A stretch of 64,000 bases of DNA from Microbacterium arborescens (GTDB taxonomy: Bacteria; Actinomycetota; Actinomycetes; Actinomycetales; Microbacteriaceae). The position numbers and the translations under genes are program-made. Each line of letters starts with the position of its first letter. The stretch's first letter is position 1. Of this stretch, positions 26,629 to 35,060 are shown one piece after another. A model generated the notes under the pieces. It made no database searches. It saw nothing but the letters and a program-made list of their open reading frames with translations, and was not told the origin of the DNA. The stretch covers positions 620,001 to 684,000 of the forward strand of contig NZ_CP128474.1 of the NCBI RefSeq assembly GCF_030369635.1, in the 5' to 3' direction.

Positions 26629-27483
26629 TTACGGCAGCTGGAAGTAGACCTCGTCGGCGAGGATCCCCGGCGTCACACGGATGAGGCCGTCGAGCGACGA
26701 CGGCACGAGGTACACCTGCTTGCCGGTGTCGGACGCCCCTGCCAGCAGGCTCGCCGTGCCGAAGGTGGGCTCCACCCCGGAGACGAAGTTGTCCCAGGTA
26801 GAGATGACGGTGCCGTCCGCGGCGACGTACTCGACCTGAACGAGCGAGGAGGCCCCGTCACCGCTTCCCTTGTAGGTGGCCGTCATGTCGAGGATCACGT
26901 ACTGGGTGCCCTCGCCGGGTTCCGTGTTGAACGGGTTCCCGGCCATCACGGCGTCGTTTCCGTTGCGCTCGAACGAGTTGAGGGTCACATCCCACTCGCG
27001 GTTGCTGATCGAGGCGCTGAACGGCAGCGGGTCTTCGCGCGTGCCGGTGGGGCCGTCGCTCGTGGCCTCGTCGACCGTCTCGTCCTGCGGCGCGGCATCA
27101 GCCGGAGCCTCATTCACGATCGTGCTGCCGCCGCTTGCCTGATCGACGGCATCGGACACTGCCGCTGCGACGACGAAGGTGAAGACGAGGAATCCGACGA
27201 CCGTTCCCACGACCGAGACGATGATCGCCGTCAGACCCTGCCACTTCGTCTTCCCCGACAGGCAGACGGCGACGATGCCCACGATGAAGCCGGCAGGTAG
27301 GAGGATCCAACCAAGGATCAGCGCACCAGGCACGCACGCGAAAATGAATCCGACGGCGGAGATCGCGAGCGCGATGATGCCGACGATGTTGCGCTGCTTC
27401 GTCGGCGCTCCGGCAAGCTGAGGCGGGTAGTACGGGGCGGGCTGCGTTTCGGGCGCGCCGAACGGCGGCGGAGTGGTGGTCAT
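26629..27483 (-). CDS. membrane-anchored DUF4352-type protein
   Basis: A 284-residue protein. Residues 1-30 are Pro-rich (APYYPPQ), about 32-112 form three hydrophobic helices resembling the small DUF4190-type membrane module, 113-150 are an acidic Ala/Asp/Glu linker, and the rest is an extracellular immunoglobulin-like beta domain (NREWDVTLNSFERNG ... GTQYVILDMTATYKGSG) resembling DUF4352/telokin-like domains. The function is unknown; such proteins are exported lipoprotein-like or membrane proteins of Gram-positives. GGAGAT before the ATG at 27483 supports this start over the codon at 27522. Confidence 0.75.
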   Translation of the reverse strand: MTTTPPPFGAPETQPAPYYPPQLAGAPTKQRNIVGIIALAISAVGFIFACVPGALILGWILLPAGFIVGIVAVCLSGKTKWQGLTAIIVSVVGTVVGFLVFTFVVAAAVSDAVDQASGGSTIVNEAPADAAPQDETVDEATSDGPTGTREDPLPFSASISNREWDVTLNSFERNGNDAVMAGNPFNTEPGEGTQYVILDMTATYKGSGDGASSLVQVEYVAADGTVISTWDNFVSGVEPTFGTASLLAGASDTGKQVYLVPSSLDGLIRVTPGILADEVYFQLP

Positions 27484-27786
27484 GCGGATCTCCAGATCGA
27501 ACGGTGTGATGCACGCGGACACGACGATCGTCGTCAGGTGGCGCCCCCAGAGCAGCCACGTCGAGCGGGCACCTCAAGCTAGTCCTCCCGCGAGATCGCG
27601 CCGCACGCGCGAATCGGTCCTGCCTGTCCTCGCCCGGGCGATCCGGTGACCGCGACAACCGGAAAGCCGGGCGGAATCGCGGATGTTGTCTCGTTGCCGG
27701 ACGTGCCGTCGGTGGCAGCTGAACGTCATGTTCCCGGGGAAATTCATCCAAACGGATGAAGCCGTGTGCCCCCGGCTGCCCGCAGG
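27484..27786. other. 303-bp spacer between two leftward genes
   Basis: The part near 27484-27600 should carry the promoter of the DUF4352-type gene, but no convincing -35/-10 pair was found. The part near 27743-27760 carries the hairpin listed separately. No coding frame with typical actinobacterial codon use was seen. Confidence 0.5.
27741..27760 (-). terminator. hairpin downstream of acyltransferase gene
   Basis: TTCATCC (27743-27749) and GGATGAA (27754-27760) form a perfect 7-bp stem with a 4-nt loop. Read leftward it is followed by TTTCCCC, a short T run, 27 bp after the acyltransferase stop. It is a weak rho-independent terminator candidate. Confidence 0.5.
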
Positions 27787-30210
27787 CTAGAGCAGCCCGC
27801 GTGCGGCGAGTTCGGCGCGCAGCGCCGGGACGATGTGCTCGGCGTACGCCACCGTCAGGTGCGTGCGGTCGTAGCGCGTCGGGATGTCGCCCGCGAAGGC
27901 GGGGCACACGAGCTCCCAGCAGGTGAGAGGCAGCGAGCTCACGGCGTGGTCGCCGGATGCTGCGGCCACCCGTTCGGCGGCGGATTCCATCTGGCCCCAC
28001 GTGCTCGAGACACCTGCGGCGCATCCGTACGGCGAGGCGGCGGGGGAATAGCAGCGCCCGAGATCGGCGCCCTCGGGCGGCGGCGCCAGGTGGACGATGC
28101 GCCCGGGCATCCCGTAGGTGGCGGCCTCGGCCGCCTGGCCGGCGAGCAGGGCATCGGCCGAGAGGTCTGCGCCCTCGGGCGTGTGGCCGAGCGTGTACGC
28201 GTTCGACATCACGACGAGAGTCGGCGCGTCGGCGCGGATCATGGCGCGCACGTCGGCTTTCCGCTGCGGGCACGCGGTCATGACGCCGGCGCCGTCGTTC
28301 TGCACGGCGACGTCGGTGAAGCGGCATCCGTAGAGGCCCACGGTCGTCACGCGGATGCCGCCGTCGCTGTCGTCGGCGAGCTTGCGGAACGCGGGCGCGT
28401 AGGCCATCGCGGTCGAGTCGCCGACGAGGTAGATGTGCGTGGGGGCGTCCGGATCGCCGGTGCTGCAGCCCGCCGCGGTCGGAGTGGTGTCGGGTGAGAA
28501 GCAGTCGCGCGCCGGGTTGCTCGCCGACGACCGGGTCATGACCTCGTCGAGGGAGGGGTGCAGCTCGGGCCACGTGGTCGCGGTCGCGGCCTCGGCGAGC
28601 TCCGCCTGCAGGGCGGCGACCGGGTCGCCGGGGTCGGCTGCGGCGGCGTCGCCCGCGGCGTCTGCCGCGCCCGCAGGAGGGAAGGCGACGAGCGATGCCG
28701 TGAGGCCGCCGAACACGTTCTGGACGACGAGCACGACGGCGAGGGCGGCGATGCCGAGACCGGATGCCGCGAGCACAGCCGGCGGGCCGAAACGGGCGCG
28801 CCACGCGGCCCAGGGGGCGGCGGCGGGCACGGTATGCGGCTCGGGGCCTGCCAGAGTCTGGGGCGCAGCGAGCTCGCGCGTCTCGGGCGAGGCGGCGACC
28901 TCGAGCGGCGCAGGAACCGGGCTCGGCGGGCTCGACGGGCTCGGGGATGCGGGCAGGCTCGCTCCCGGGTAGTAGCGCGTCCCGGGTGTCCAGCCTGCGG
29001 GACGGGTGCTGAGCGCGCGCGGGGCGGGTGCGGCATCCCGAATCGGCGCGGCAGCGGGAGCCGGAACGGACGCGGGGGCCGACACGACCTCCTCGGGCGG
29101 CGCCTGCACCCCTCGTACCGCTGAGCCCCCGTACGGCGCGAACCGGAAGGGCCGTTCGACCAGGTGGTACGAGGCGACGGCGAGGACGGCCGTGATCGCG
29201 AGCACGAGCGCCGTCGTGGCGTCGCGGGCGGGCAGCAGCACGGTGGCGAACACGATGACCGGGAAGTGCCACAGGTACAGCGAGTACGACACGTCGCCGG
29301 CGAAGACGCTCGCGGGGTTCGTCAGCGGGAAGAGGTGCCGGTGCCGCGGATCGCCCGGCACGCCGCCGGCCAGGACGAGTGCCGTCGCGGCGACCGGGAG
29401 GGCTGCCCACGGAGCCGGGAACCCGCCCGCCTCGGGATCGATGACGGCGAACGCTGCGACGAGTCCCGCGAGACCGGCCCACGACGCGAGCCCGCCGACG
29501 ACGGGCGGGATGCGTCGCAGCAGCGGCACTGCCGCGGCGATGAGCGCCCCGGCCGCCAGCTCCCAGGCGCGGGTGAGCGTCGAGAAGTAGGCCGGGACGG
29601 CGGCATCCGCGTTCTGCACCAGCGCCCAGGCGAACGACACAGCGACGACGACCGCTGCCAGCGTCGCCACGGCACCGGCCGCCGCCCTACTGCGCCGCCG
29701 GGCGGCGGGCAGCAGCGAGACCACCAGCAGGAGCAGCAGCGGCCACGCGAGGTAGAACTGCTCCTCGACCGCGAGCGACCAGAAGTGTTGCAGGGGCGAG
29801 ACCGCGTCGTCGGCATGGAAGTAGTCCGTGCCCACCGCGGCGAAACGCCAGTTCGCCGCGAAGCCCGCCGACCACAGCCCGTCGAGAAGCGTCTGCTCGG
29901 CCCGCGGGCGGTTGAAGGCGAGGAATGCGCTCGCGGTCGTGGCGGCGAGCACGACGACGGCGAGCGGCAGGATGCGGCGGGCGCGCCGGCCGGCGAACGC
30001 GGCCAGGCGGATGCCGCCGGTCAGCTGCACCTCGCGCAGCAGCGCTCCGGTGATGAGGAAGCCCGAGACGACGAAGAACACGTCGACGCCCACGAACCCG
30101 CCGCGCGGCCACCCGACCGCGTGCGCGCCGATGACCGCGAGGACGGCGAGGGCCCGAAGGCCTTGGATGTCGCGTCGCGGCGTCGGGTGCGGGAGCGTCG
30201 GGCTGTTCAC
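27787..30210 (-). CDS. membrane acyltransferase (AT3) with C-terminal SGNH domain
   Basis: An 807-residue OafA/YrhL-type protein. Residues about 10-350 are an acyltransferase-3 membrane domain with ten or so helices; it begins DIQGLRALAVLAVIGAHA and contains GVDVFFVVSGFLITG and the FWSLAVEEQFYLAWPLLLL segment. A Pro/Ala/Ser-rich linker (about 355-440) and one more helix lead to an extracellular SGNH domain with GDSTAMAYAP (nucleophile Ser) and DRTHLTVAYAEHI (Asp/His). Such fusions O-acetylate cell-surface polysaccharides or peptidoglycan. The GTG at 30210 is used; no strong ribosome site is visible. The likely acceptor here is a wall glycopolymer. Confidence 0.9.
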   Translation of the reverse strand: MNSPTLPHPTPRRDIQGLRALAVLAVIGAHAVGWPRGGFVGVDVFFVVSGFLITGALLREVQLTGGIRLAAFAGRRARRILPLAVVVLAATTASAFLAFNRPRAEQTLLDGLWSAGFAANWRFAAVGTDYFHADDAVSPLQHFWSLAVEEQFYLAWPLLLLLVVSLLPAARRRSRAAAGAVATLAAVVVAVSFAWALVQNADAAVPAYFSTLTRAWELAAGALIAAAVPLLRRIPPVVGGLASWAGLAGLVAAFAVIDPEAGGFPAPWAALPVAATALVLAGGVPGDPRHRHLFPLTNPASVFAGDVSYSLYLWHFPVIVFATVLLPARDATTALVLAITAVLAVASYHLVERPFRFAPYGGSAVRGVQAPPEEVVSAPASVPAPAAAPIRDAAPAPRALSTRPAGWTPGTRYYPGASLPASPSPSSPPSPVPAPLEVAASPETRELAAPQTLAGPEPHTVPAAAPWAAWRARFGPPAVLAASGLGIAALAVVLVVQNVFGGLTASLVAFPPAGAADAAGDAAAADPGDPVAALQAELAEAATATTWPELHPSLDEVMTRSSASNPARDCFSPDTTPTAAGCSTGDPDAPTHIYLVGDSTAMAYAPAFRKLADDSDGGIRVTTVGLYGCRFTDVAVQNDGAGVMTACPQRKADVRAMIRADAPTLVVMSNAYTLGHTPEGADLSADALLAGQAAEAATYGMPGRIVHLAPPPEGADLGRCYSPAASPYGCAAGVSSTWGQMESAAERVAAASGDHAVSSLPLTCWELVCPAFAGDIPTRYDRTHLTVAYAEHIVPALRAELAARGLL

Positions 30211-30293
30211 ATGGCGTCCGGAAGGGCGACCCCGAGTGTAGTGGGAGCGGTCTCATCACCGCGATAGCGCATCGAGGTGTCAGCGCAACCCCT

Positions 30294-31088
30294 GTGCGCA
30301 GAAATCTGCGGACCGGGTTCGATCGTGTCATGACTGCTCTTCGTCGAGCGCCTGTCGCCCGCATCGCCGGGACGCTGCTCCGCGGGCTCTTCGCCGCGTC
30401 GCTGGCCGTGCGGCGGCCCCGGCCCATCCACGTGCACGGCACCATGTTCAGCGGAACGCTGCGCTGGGTGGGACCCGTGCGTCACTCCGGCATCTCCTGG
30501 ATCGACGATCCGCCACCCTCGGGCGAGACACCCGTCATCGCCCGGCTCTCGCGGTCGCTCGGGTTCCCCGACGCCGTGCCGGACATCTTCGGGCTCGCCC
30601 TCCGCATCCCGGGCGATCCCGCAGCGCCCGAGACCGATGCGGCCGACATCGAGTTCGCATCGACGGGGCGCGGGGTGCCGCTCCGATACGCCCTGTTGCC
30701 CCGGCGCCGACCCGAGCGCGCGCGTTTCGGCATCCTGCTGCCGTACCGGGGGCGCCGCGGGCCCGTGCTCCTGTCGGCGACGACCGTCGACGGCGGTCCG
30801 GATGCCGGCGGCTGGAGGCTCGTGCTCTCGTTCGCCTCGCCGCTCGGCCCCTGGCGGCCGTTCGCGCTGCTGGGGCTGCATCGTGAGGTGTGGCCGGGCG
30901 ATCAGCCCCGATTCGACGCCGGACGACGGGTGTTGCCCGGAACCCGGGTCTATCCCTGGGTGCGCGCCCTGCGGCAGCCCTCGTACGACCGCGTGCAGCG
31001 GCACGCGTCGCCAGGCCGCGTCGCGTCTTCCACACCGGAGGCGCCGGCGCAACCGGCATGCGAGGTCGCGGCCTCCGCGATGGACTGA
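30294..31088 (+). CDS. catalase-fold-like conserved protein
   Basis: A 264-residue protein of an actinobacterial family sometimes labelled phosphodiesterase. The stretch IHVHGTMFSGTLRW followed by VIARLSRSLGFPDAVPDIFGLALRIPG parallels the catalase core (HAxG, then RFSxxxG...PDxRGxAxRF). It therefore seems to have a shortened heme-catalase-like fold, but the catalase proximal Tyr region is not recognisable and activity is doubtful. GTG at 30294 is used; ATG at 30330 is an equally possible start since neither has a clear ribosome site. It is followed four bases later by recQ, so the two may be co-transcribed. Confidence 0.6.
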   Translation: MRRNLRTGFDRVMTALRRAPVARIAGTLLRGLFAASLAVRRPRPIHVHGTMFSGTLRWVGPVRHSGISWIDDPPPSGETPVIARLSRSLGFPDAVPDIFGLALRIPGDPAAPETDAADIEFASTGRGVPLRYALLPRRRPERARFGILLPYRGRRGPVLLSATTVDGGPDAGGWRLVLSFASPLGPWRPFALLGLHREVWPGDQPRFDAGRRVLPGTRVYPWVRALRQPSYDRVQRHASPGRVASSTPEAPAQPACEVAASAMD

Positions 31089-31092
31089 GGAC

Positions 31093-32724
31093 GTGCAGCC
31101 CGACGAGATCGCCCGTGTCGCCCGTGAGTCCTTCGGCATCGACGAGCTGCGACCGCAACAGCTCGATGCGATCGAGGCGGCGGTGGCCGGGCGCGACGTG
31201 ATGGTCGTCTGGGCGACCGGCGCCGGGAAGTCCGCGGTCTACCAGGTGGCTGCGGCCCTCCGCCCCGGCCTCACCGCGATCGTGTCGCCCCTCATCGCGC
31301 TGCAGGAGGATCAGCTCGCGCGCATCGAGGAAGCGCCCGACGCCCCCGACGGCGTCGCCCTGAACTCGAGCCGCGGCGCGCGGGCCCAGCGCGAGGCGTG
31401 GGACGCGATCCGGTCGGGAGAGGCCTCCTACGTCCTGCTCGCGCCCGAACAGCTCGCGAAGGACGATGTCGTCGCGGAGCTCGCCGAGGCCGGTGTCTCA
31501 CTTCTCGTCGTCGACGAGGCGCACTGCATCGCCGCGTGGGGGCATGACTTCCGCCCCGACTACCTGATGCTCGGTGAGGTCTCCGAGCGTCTGGGGCGAC
31601 CGCCGATCCTCGCGCTCACGGCGACGGCCACGAGCCCCGTGCGCACGGAGATCACTGAGCGGCTCGGCATGGACGACCCCGCCATCCTCGTCGGGGATGT
31701 CGACCGTCCGAACATCGAGTTGAACGTCAGGCGTCATGCCGACAAGTCGGGCAAACGCGACGCGGTGCTCGACGAGGTCGCCGGCCTGCCGACGCCGGGA
31801 CTGTTGTACACCGCGACACGGCGCGGCGCCGAGGAGTACGCCGAGGCGCTCCAGGAGCGCGGGATCGATGCCGTCGCCTACCACGCCGGCCTGTCGTCGA
31901 AGGATCGCAACCGCGTGCACGAGGCCTTCCACGACGGTGAGGTCGACGTGGTCGTCGCCACCTCGGCCTTCGGCATGGGGATCGACAAAGCCGACGTGCG
32001 CTTCGTCGTCCACGCCGACATCCCCGATTCCATCGACGCGTACTACCAGGAGCTGGGTCGCGCCGGTCGCGACGGCGAACCCGCGACGGCCACGCTCCAT
32101 TACCGGCCCGAGGATCTGTCGCTGCGACGCTTCTTCGCGGCATCCGCTCCCAAGCGCGGCGAGCTCACGCGGCTCGTGGAGGCGATCGCCGGTTCGAAGA
32201 AGTCGCGCGCCGAGCTCGCGGCGGCCGGTGGGCTGTCGGCGCGTCGCGTGACCGCTCTGCTCACCGTGCTCGTCGACGCGGGGGCGGTGCGCACGAGTCG
32301 TGCCGGGGTGGCGCTGCGGCGGGGGATGACGGTCGAGCGCGCGGTGGACGCGGCGCTGGAGCGGTCCGCGGAGCGGGAGCGCATCGACGCGTCCCGTATC
32401 GAGATGCTCCGCAGCTACGCCGAGACCCGGCGGTGCCGGCGTGCGACATTGCTCGGGTATTTCGGGCAGGACTACGTCGAGCCGTGCGAGAGCTGCGACA
32501 CGTGTGCGGCATCCGCGAACGACCGCGCCGTGCGCGAGGACGACGGGCGCGACCATGCGGACGCGCCCTTCCACGTCGACGACGTCGTCCGCCACCACGA
32601 ATGGGGCGAGGGGACGGTCATGGCCGTCGAGGACGACCGCGTCACGGTGTTCTTCGAATCGCAGGGGTACAAGGTGCTGGCCACCGAGCTGGTCGCCGAG
32701 CGCGGTCTGCTCGAACCCGCCTGA
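31093..32724 (+). CDS. recQ: RecQ family ATP-dependent DNA helicase
   Basis: A 543-residue superfamily 2 helicase. It has the Q-motif RPQQ (20-23), Walker A ATGAGKS (41-47), DEAH (141-144) in VVDEAHCIAAWGHDFRPDY, motif III TATATSPV, motif VI YYQELGRAGRDG, and a zinc-binding Cys cluster (RRCRR ... CESCDTC). The HRDC domain of E. coli RecQ is absent. Instead the last about 55 residues (FHVDDVVRHHEWGEGTVMAVEDDRVTVFFES) form a small beta barrel like DUF3553. It unwinds DNA in recombination and repair. The GTG at 31093 starts at the normal family N-terminus; upstream sequence belongs to the preceding gene. Confidence 0.93.
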   Translation: MQPDEIARVARESFGIDELRPQQLDAIEAAVAGRDVMVVWATGAGKSAVYQVAAALRPGLTAIVSPLIALQEDQLARIEEAPDAPDGVALNSSRGARAQREAWDAIRSGEASYVLLAPEQLAKDDVVAELAEAGVSLLVVDEAHCIAAWGHDFRPDYLMLGEVSERLGRPPILALTATATSPVRTEITERLGMDDPAILVGDVDRPNIELNVRRHADKSGKRDAVLDEVAGLPTPGLLYTATRRGAEEYAEALQERGIDAVAYHAGLSSKDRNRVHEAFHDGEVDVVVATSAFGMGIDKADVRFVVHADIPDSIDAYYQELGRAGRDGEPATATLHYRPEDLSLRRFFAASAPKRGELTRLVEAIAGSKKSRAELAAAGGLSARRVTALLTVLVDAGAVRTSRAGVALRRGMTVERAVDAALERSAERERIDASRIEMLRSYAETRRCRRATLLGYFGQDYVEPCESCDTCAASANDRAVREDDGRDHADAPFHVDDVVRHHEWGEGTVMAVEDDRVTVFFESQGYKVLATELVAERGLLEPA

Positions 32725-32997
32725 CCGCCATCGCGGTCTCGCCCCCTGGGAGCGGCTACCAGTTTCGAGGCGCTTCGGCCCATACGCGGCGTGCGGCTCG
32801 TTAGCGTGCACATGAGCGACCAGCACGCCAGGCGGTGGCGACTGAAAATGGGGGGCGTCGCCGCCTCGCGTGTCCGGGGCGCTCACGGACTTTCCAGACA
32901 TCCGTCCCTATGATGAGTCGGTCACCCGGGAGTGTCCGTACGACGCGAGCAGCGTCCACCCGAACGCACTCCTCACCGGCCCGTCGAGAGGACACCC

Positions 32998-34308
32998 GTG
33001 AGCGCACGTTCCGATGCGAAGGCGTCGCGGCGCCGTCGTCGTCCCGTCGCCCGGCACGGCCAGCTGCGGTCGCCGAACCCGCTGACGCAGATCCTCGCGG
33101 TGCTCGGTGTCATGGTCGCCGTCGTGGTCGTCAGTGGTGTCGCCGTGAGCGGCTTCTACGTGTGGAACGCCACCCAGGTCGTGGCCGACGCCGGCGTTTC
33201 GATCGGTGACGACGACACGCAGCTGCCCCCGACCATCGGCGAGATCGAGGGCGGCGTGAACATGCTCGTCGTCGGAACGGACTCGTGCGAGGGCGCCAAC
33301 GCCGAACTCTCGTCGGCCTGCAAGAACAAGGACACCGAGGGCGAGCGCAACGATGTGACGATGCTCGTGCACATCAGCGACGAGCCGCGACGAGTGACCG
33401 TCATCTCGTTCCCGCGCGACATGGTCGTGCCCATCCCGGCCTGCACCGGCGAGGACGGCACCCAGTATTCAGCGATGAGCGCGCAGATGCTCAACGTCTC
33501 GTACATGTACGGCGGCCTCGCGTGCTCGGTCAGCACGATCGAAGAGCTGACGGGCATCGACATCCAGTTCGCCGCGGCGACCCGCTGGACCGGCGTCATC
33601 AACATGTCCGACGCTATCGGCGGGGTCGACGTCTGCGTCTCCGACGACGTCAACGACGTGCACACGGGTCTGAGCCTCGCGAAGGGGAACCACACCCTCC
33701 AGGGCACGGAGGCGTTGCAGTTCCTGCGCACGCGATACGCGATCGGCGACGGCTCCGACCTCGGTCGCATCTCGAACCAGCAGCAGTTCATGAGTTCGAT
33801 GGTGCGCAAGCTGCAGTCCGACGGCGTGCTCGGCAACCCGGCCGCGCTGCTCAACCTCGCCACCACGGCCGTCGACCAGGTCGCCACCGGACAGATCAAG
33901 CTCAGCTCGTCGCTGTCGAGCCCGCAGCGGATGGTGCAGATCGCTCTCGCCATGCGCAGCGTGCCCTACGAGGACATCGTGTTCGTGCAGTACCCCACGG
34001 CCTACGTCAACGGGGGGTCGCGCGTGCAGCCGGTCGAGAGCGCCGCGAAGGTGCTGTTCGACGCGCTCGCCGCCAACCAGCCGGTGCAGCTGAGCGGCTC
34101 GACGAGCGACGGCTACGGCACCGAGGTCGTCGGTGAGGCGGCACCGCCCGCCCCTGCTCCGACGGATTCCGCGGCGCCCGCCGACCCGGAGGCGACCACG
34201 GATGCGCCCGCGACAGATGCGCCCGAGGCCGGTGCGCCGGTCGTGCTGCCCGAGTCGGTCACGGGCCAGACCGCGGCGCAGGTGACGTGCACCGTCAGCT
34301 CGCGCTGA
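32998..34308 (+). CDS. LCP (LytR-CpsA-Psr) family wall glycopolymer ligase
   Basis: A 436-residue type II membrane protein. It has a basic N-terminus, one transmembrane helix at about 30-52, then the extracellular LCP domain with NMLVVGTDS, RNDVTMLVHI, SFPRDMVVPIP, LNVSYMYGG and LRTRYAIGDGSDLGRISNQQ, containing the Arg and Asp residues that bind polyprenyl pyrophosphate. A Pro/Ala/Thr-rich tail (about 365-415) ends the protein. It transfers wall polymers such as teichoic acids or polysaccharides from lipid carrier to peptidoglycan. GAGAGGA (32986-32992) five bases before GTG 32998 decides the start over GTG 32932. The 273-bp spacer upstream has a TATGAT at 32909-32914. Confidence 0.92.
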   Translation: MSARSDAKASRRRRRPVARHGQLRSPNPLTQILAVLGVMVAVVVVSGVAVSGFYVWNATQVVADAGVSIGDDDTQLPPTIGEIEGGVNMLVVGTDSCEGANAELSSACKNKDTEGERNDVTMLVHISDEPRRVTVISFPRDMVVPIPACTGEDGTQYSAMSAQMLNVSYMYGGLACSVSTIEELTGIDIQFAAATRWTGVINMSDAIGGVDVCVSDDVNDVHTGLSLAKGNHTLQGTEALQFLRTRYAIGDGSDLGRISNQQQFMSSMVRKLQSDGVLGNPAALLNLATTAVDQVATGQIKLSSSLSSPQRMVQIALAMRSVPYEDIVFVQYPTAYVNGGSRVQPVESAAKVLFDALAANQPVQLSGSTSDGYGTEVVGEAAPPAPAPTDSAAPADPEATTDAPATDAPEAGAPVVLPESVTGQTAAQVTCTVSSR

Positions 34309-34399
34309 GACGGGGGCTTTCCGGCGCTCGATTCGGAGCCTGCGTCGGAGCGGGCTATGATTGCCGGGTGCATCCGCGCCGTCTCGCGTCGGATGCCGT

Positions 34400-34491
34400 G
34401 GAGACGTCGCATAGTCAGGCCTAGTGCACCACCCTGCTAAGGTGGAGTCCCCGTAAGGGGACCGAGGGTTCAAATCCCTCCGTCTCCGCCA
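34400..34491 (+). tRNA. tRNA-Ser (anticodon GCT)
   Basis: A 92-nt tRNA with encoded CCA. Acceptor stem GGAGACG pairs with CGTCTCC (34481-34487). The anticodon stem CCACC/GGTGG encloses CTGCTAA with anticodon GCT. A long variable arm (CCCCGTAAGGGG) marks it as class II, and the T-loop is GGTTCAAATCC. TATGAT at 34356-34361 with TTCGGA 18 bp upstream is a plausible promoter. Confidence 0.97.
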
Positions 34492-34497
34492 TGACAG

Positions 34498-34520
34498 AAG
34501 CCCCGGTTCGCCGGGGTTTC
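34498..34520 (+). terminator. rho-independent terminator with UUCG tetraloop
   Basis: CCCCGG (34501-34506) and CCGGGG (34511-34516) close a TTCG tetraloop, flanked by AAG upstream and TTT downstream that can extend the stem. It lies seven bases after the tRNA-Ser(GCT) and is the expected end of that transcript. Confidence 0.85.
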
Positions 34521-34570
34521 GTCGTCTCTCGGCCGCTGGCTCGGCGGCTCGCCTTGCCTAGACTGTGGCC

Positions 34571-35020
34571 GTGGACGCCGGCACCGAGACCCTGAGCTTC
34601 CGCGTCGCGACAGAGGCGGATGCGACCGAAATCCTGGCGCTGTGGGAGCAGGCGGCGGAGAACGACGCCCGTGCCGCCGATGATCGCGGGGCGGTGATGG
34701 CGCTGCTGCGGCGCGACCCCGACGCGCTCGACCTCGCCGTACTCGACGGCCGCATCGTCGGTTCGCTCATCTCCGGGTGGGACGGCTGGAGGGCGCACCT
34801 CTACCGGCTCGCGGTGCACCCCGACGCACGCCGTCGAGGCATCGGGCGCCGCCTTCTCGCGCGTGCCCACGACCGCCTGAGCGCACTCGGCGCTACTCGC
34901 CTCGACGCGATGGTGTTGGAGGGCAACGCGCTGGGCCAGAGCGTCTGGGCGGCCGAGGGGTATCGGCCCCAGGAGGAATGGCGTCGCTGGGTTCTGCCGG
35001 TGGAGGCCGGGCGCCCCTGA
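34571..35020 (+). CDS. GNAT family N-acetyltransferase
   Basis: A 149-residue GNAT protein. The acetyl-CoA-binding motif A is LYRLAVHPDARRRGIGRRLL, with RRGIG as the pyrophosphate loop, and motif B (LDAMVLEGNALGQSVWAAEGY) follows. The acceptor is unknown. GTG 34571 is chosen because TAGACT at 34559-34564 puts transcription start on this codon (leaderless); GTG 34565 would overlap the promoter spacer. It is followed 40 bp later by an epimerase-like gene in the same orientation. Confidence 0.88.
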   Translation: MDAGTETLSFRVATEADATEILALWEQAAENDARAADDRGAVMALLRRDPDALDLAVLDGRIVGSLISGWDGWRAHLYRLAVHPDARRRGIGRRLLARAHDRLSALGATRLDAMVLEGNALGQSVWAAEGYRPQEEWRRWVLPVEAGRP

Positions 35021-35060
35021 ACTCGGCCCCGCCCCCGCCGCACCCTGCGAGGATGGGGGC

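Noticed and set aside
32725..32997. Small gene in the recQ-LCP spacer starting at the ATG at 32812
   Set aside because: The frame is short, without a ribosome site or typical codon use; the spacer more likely holds the LCP promoter (TATGAT at 32909) and a small hairpin at 32837-32862.
26483..34491. Serine tRNA genes as integration sites of a genomic island
   Set aside because: No integrase and no partial tRNA repeat (attR) were found downstream of either tRNA.
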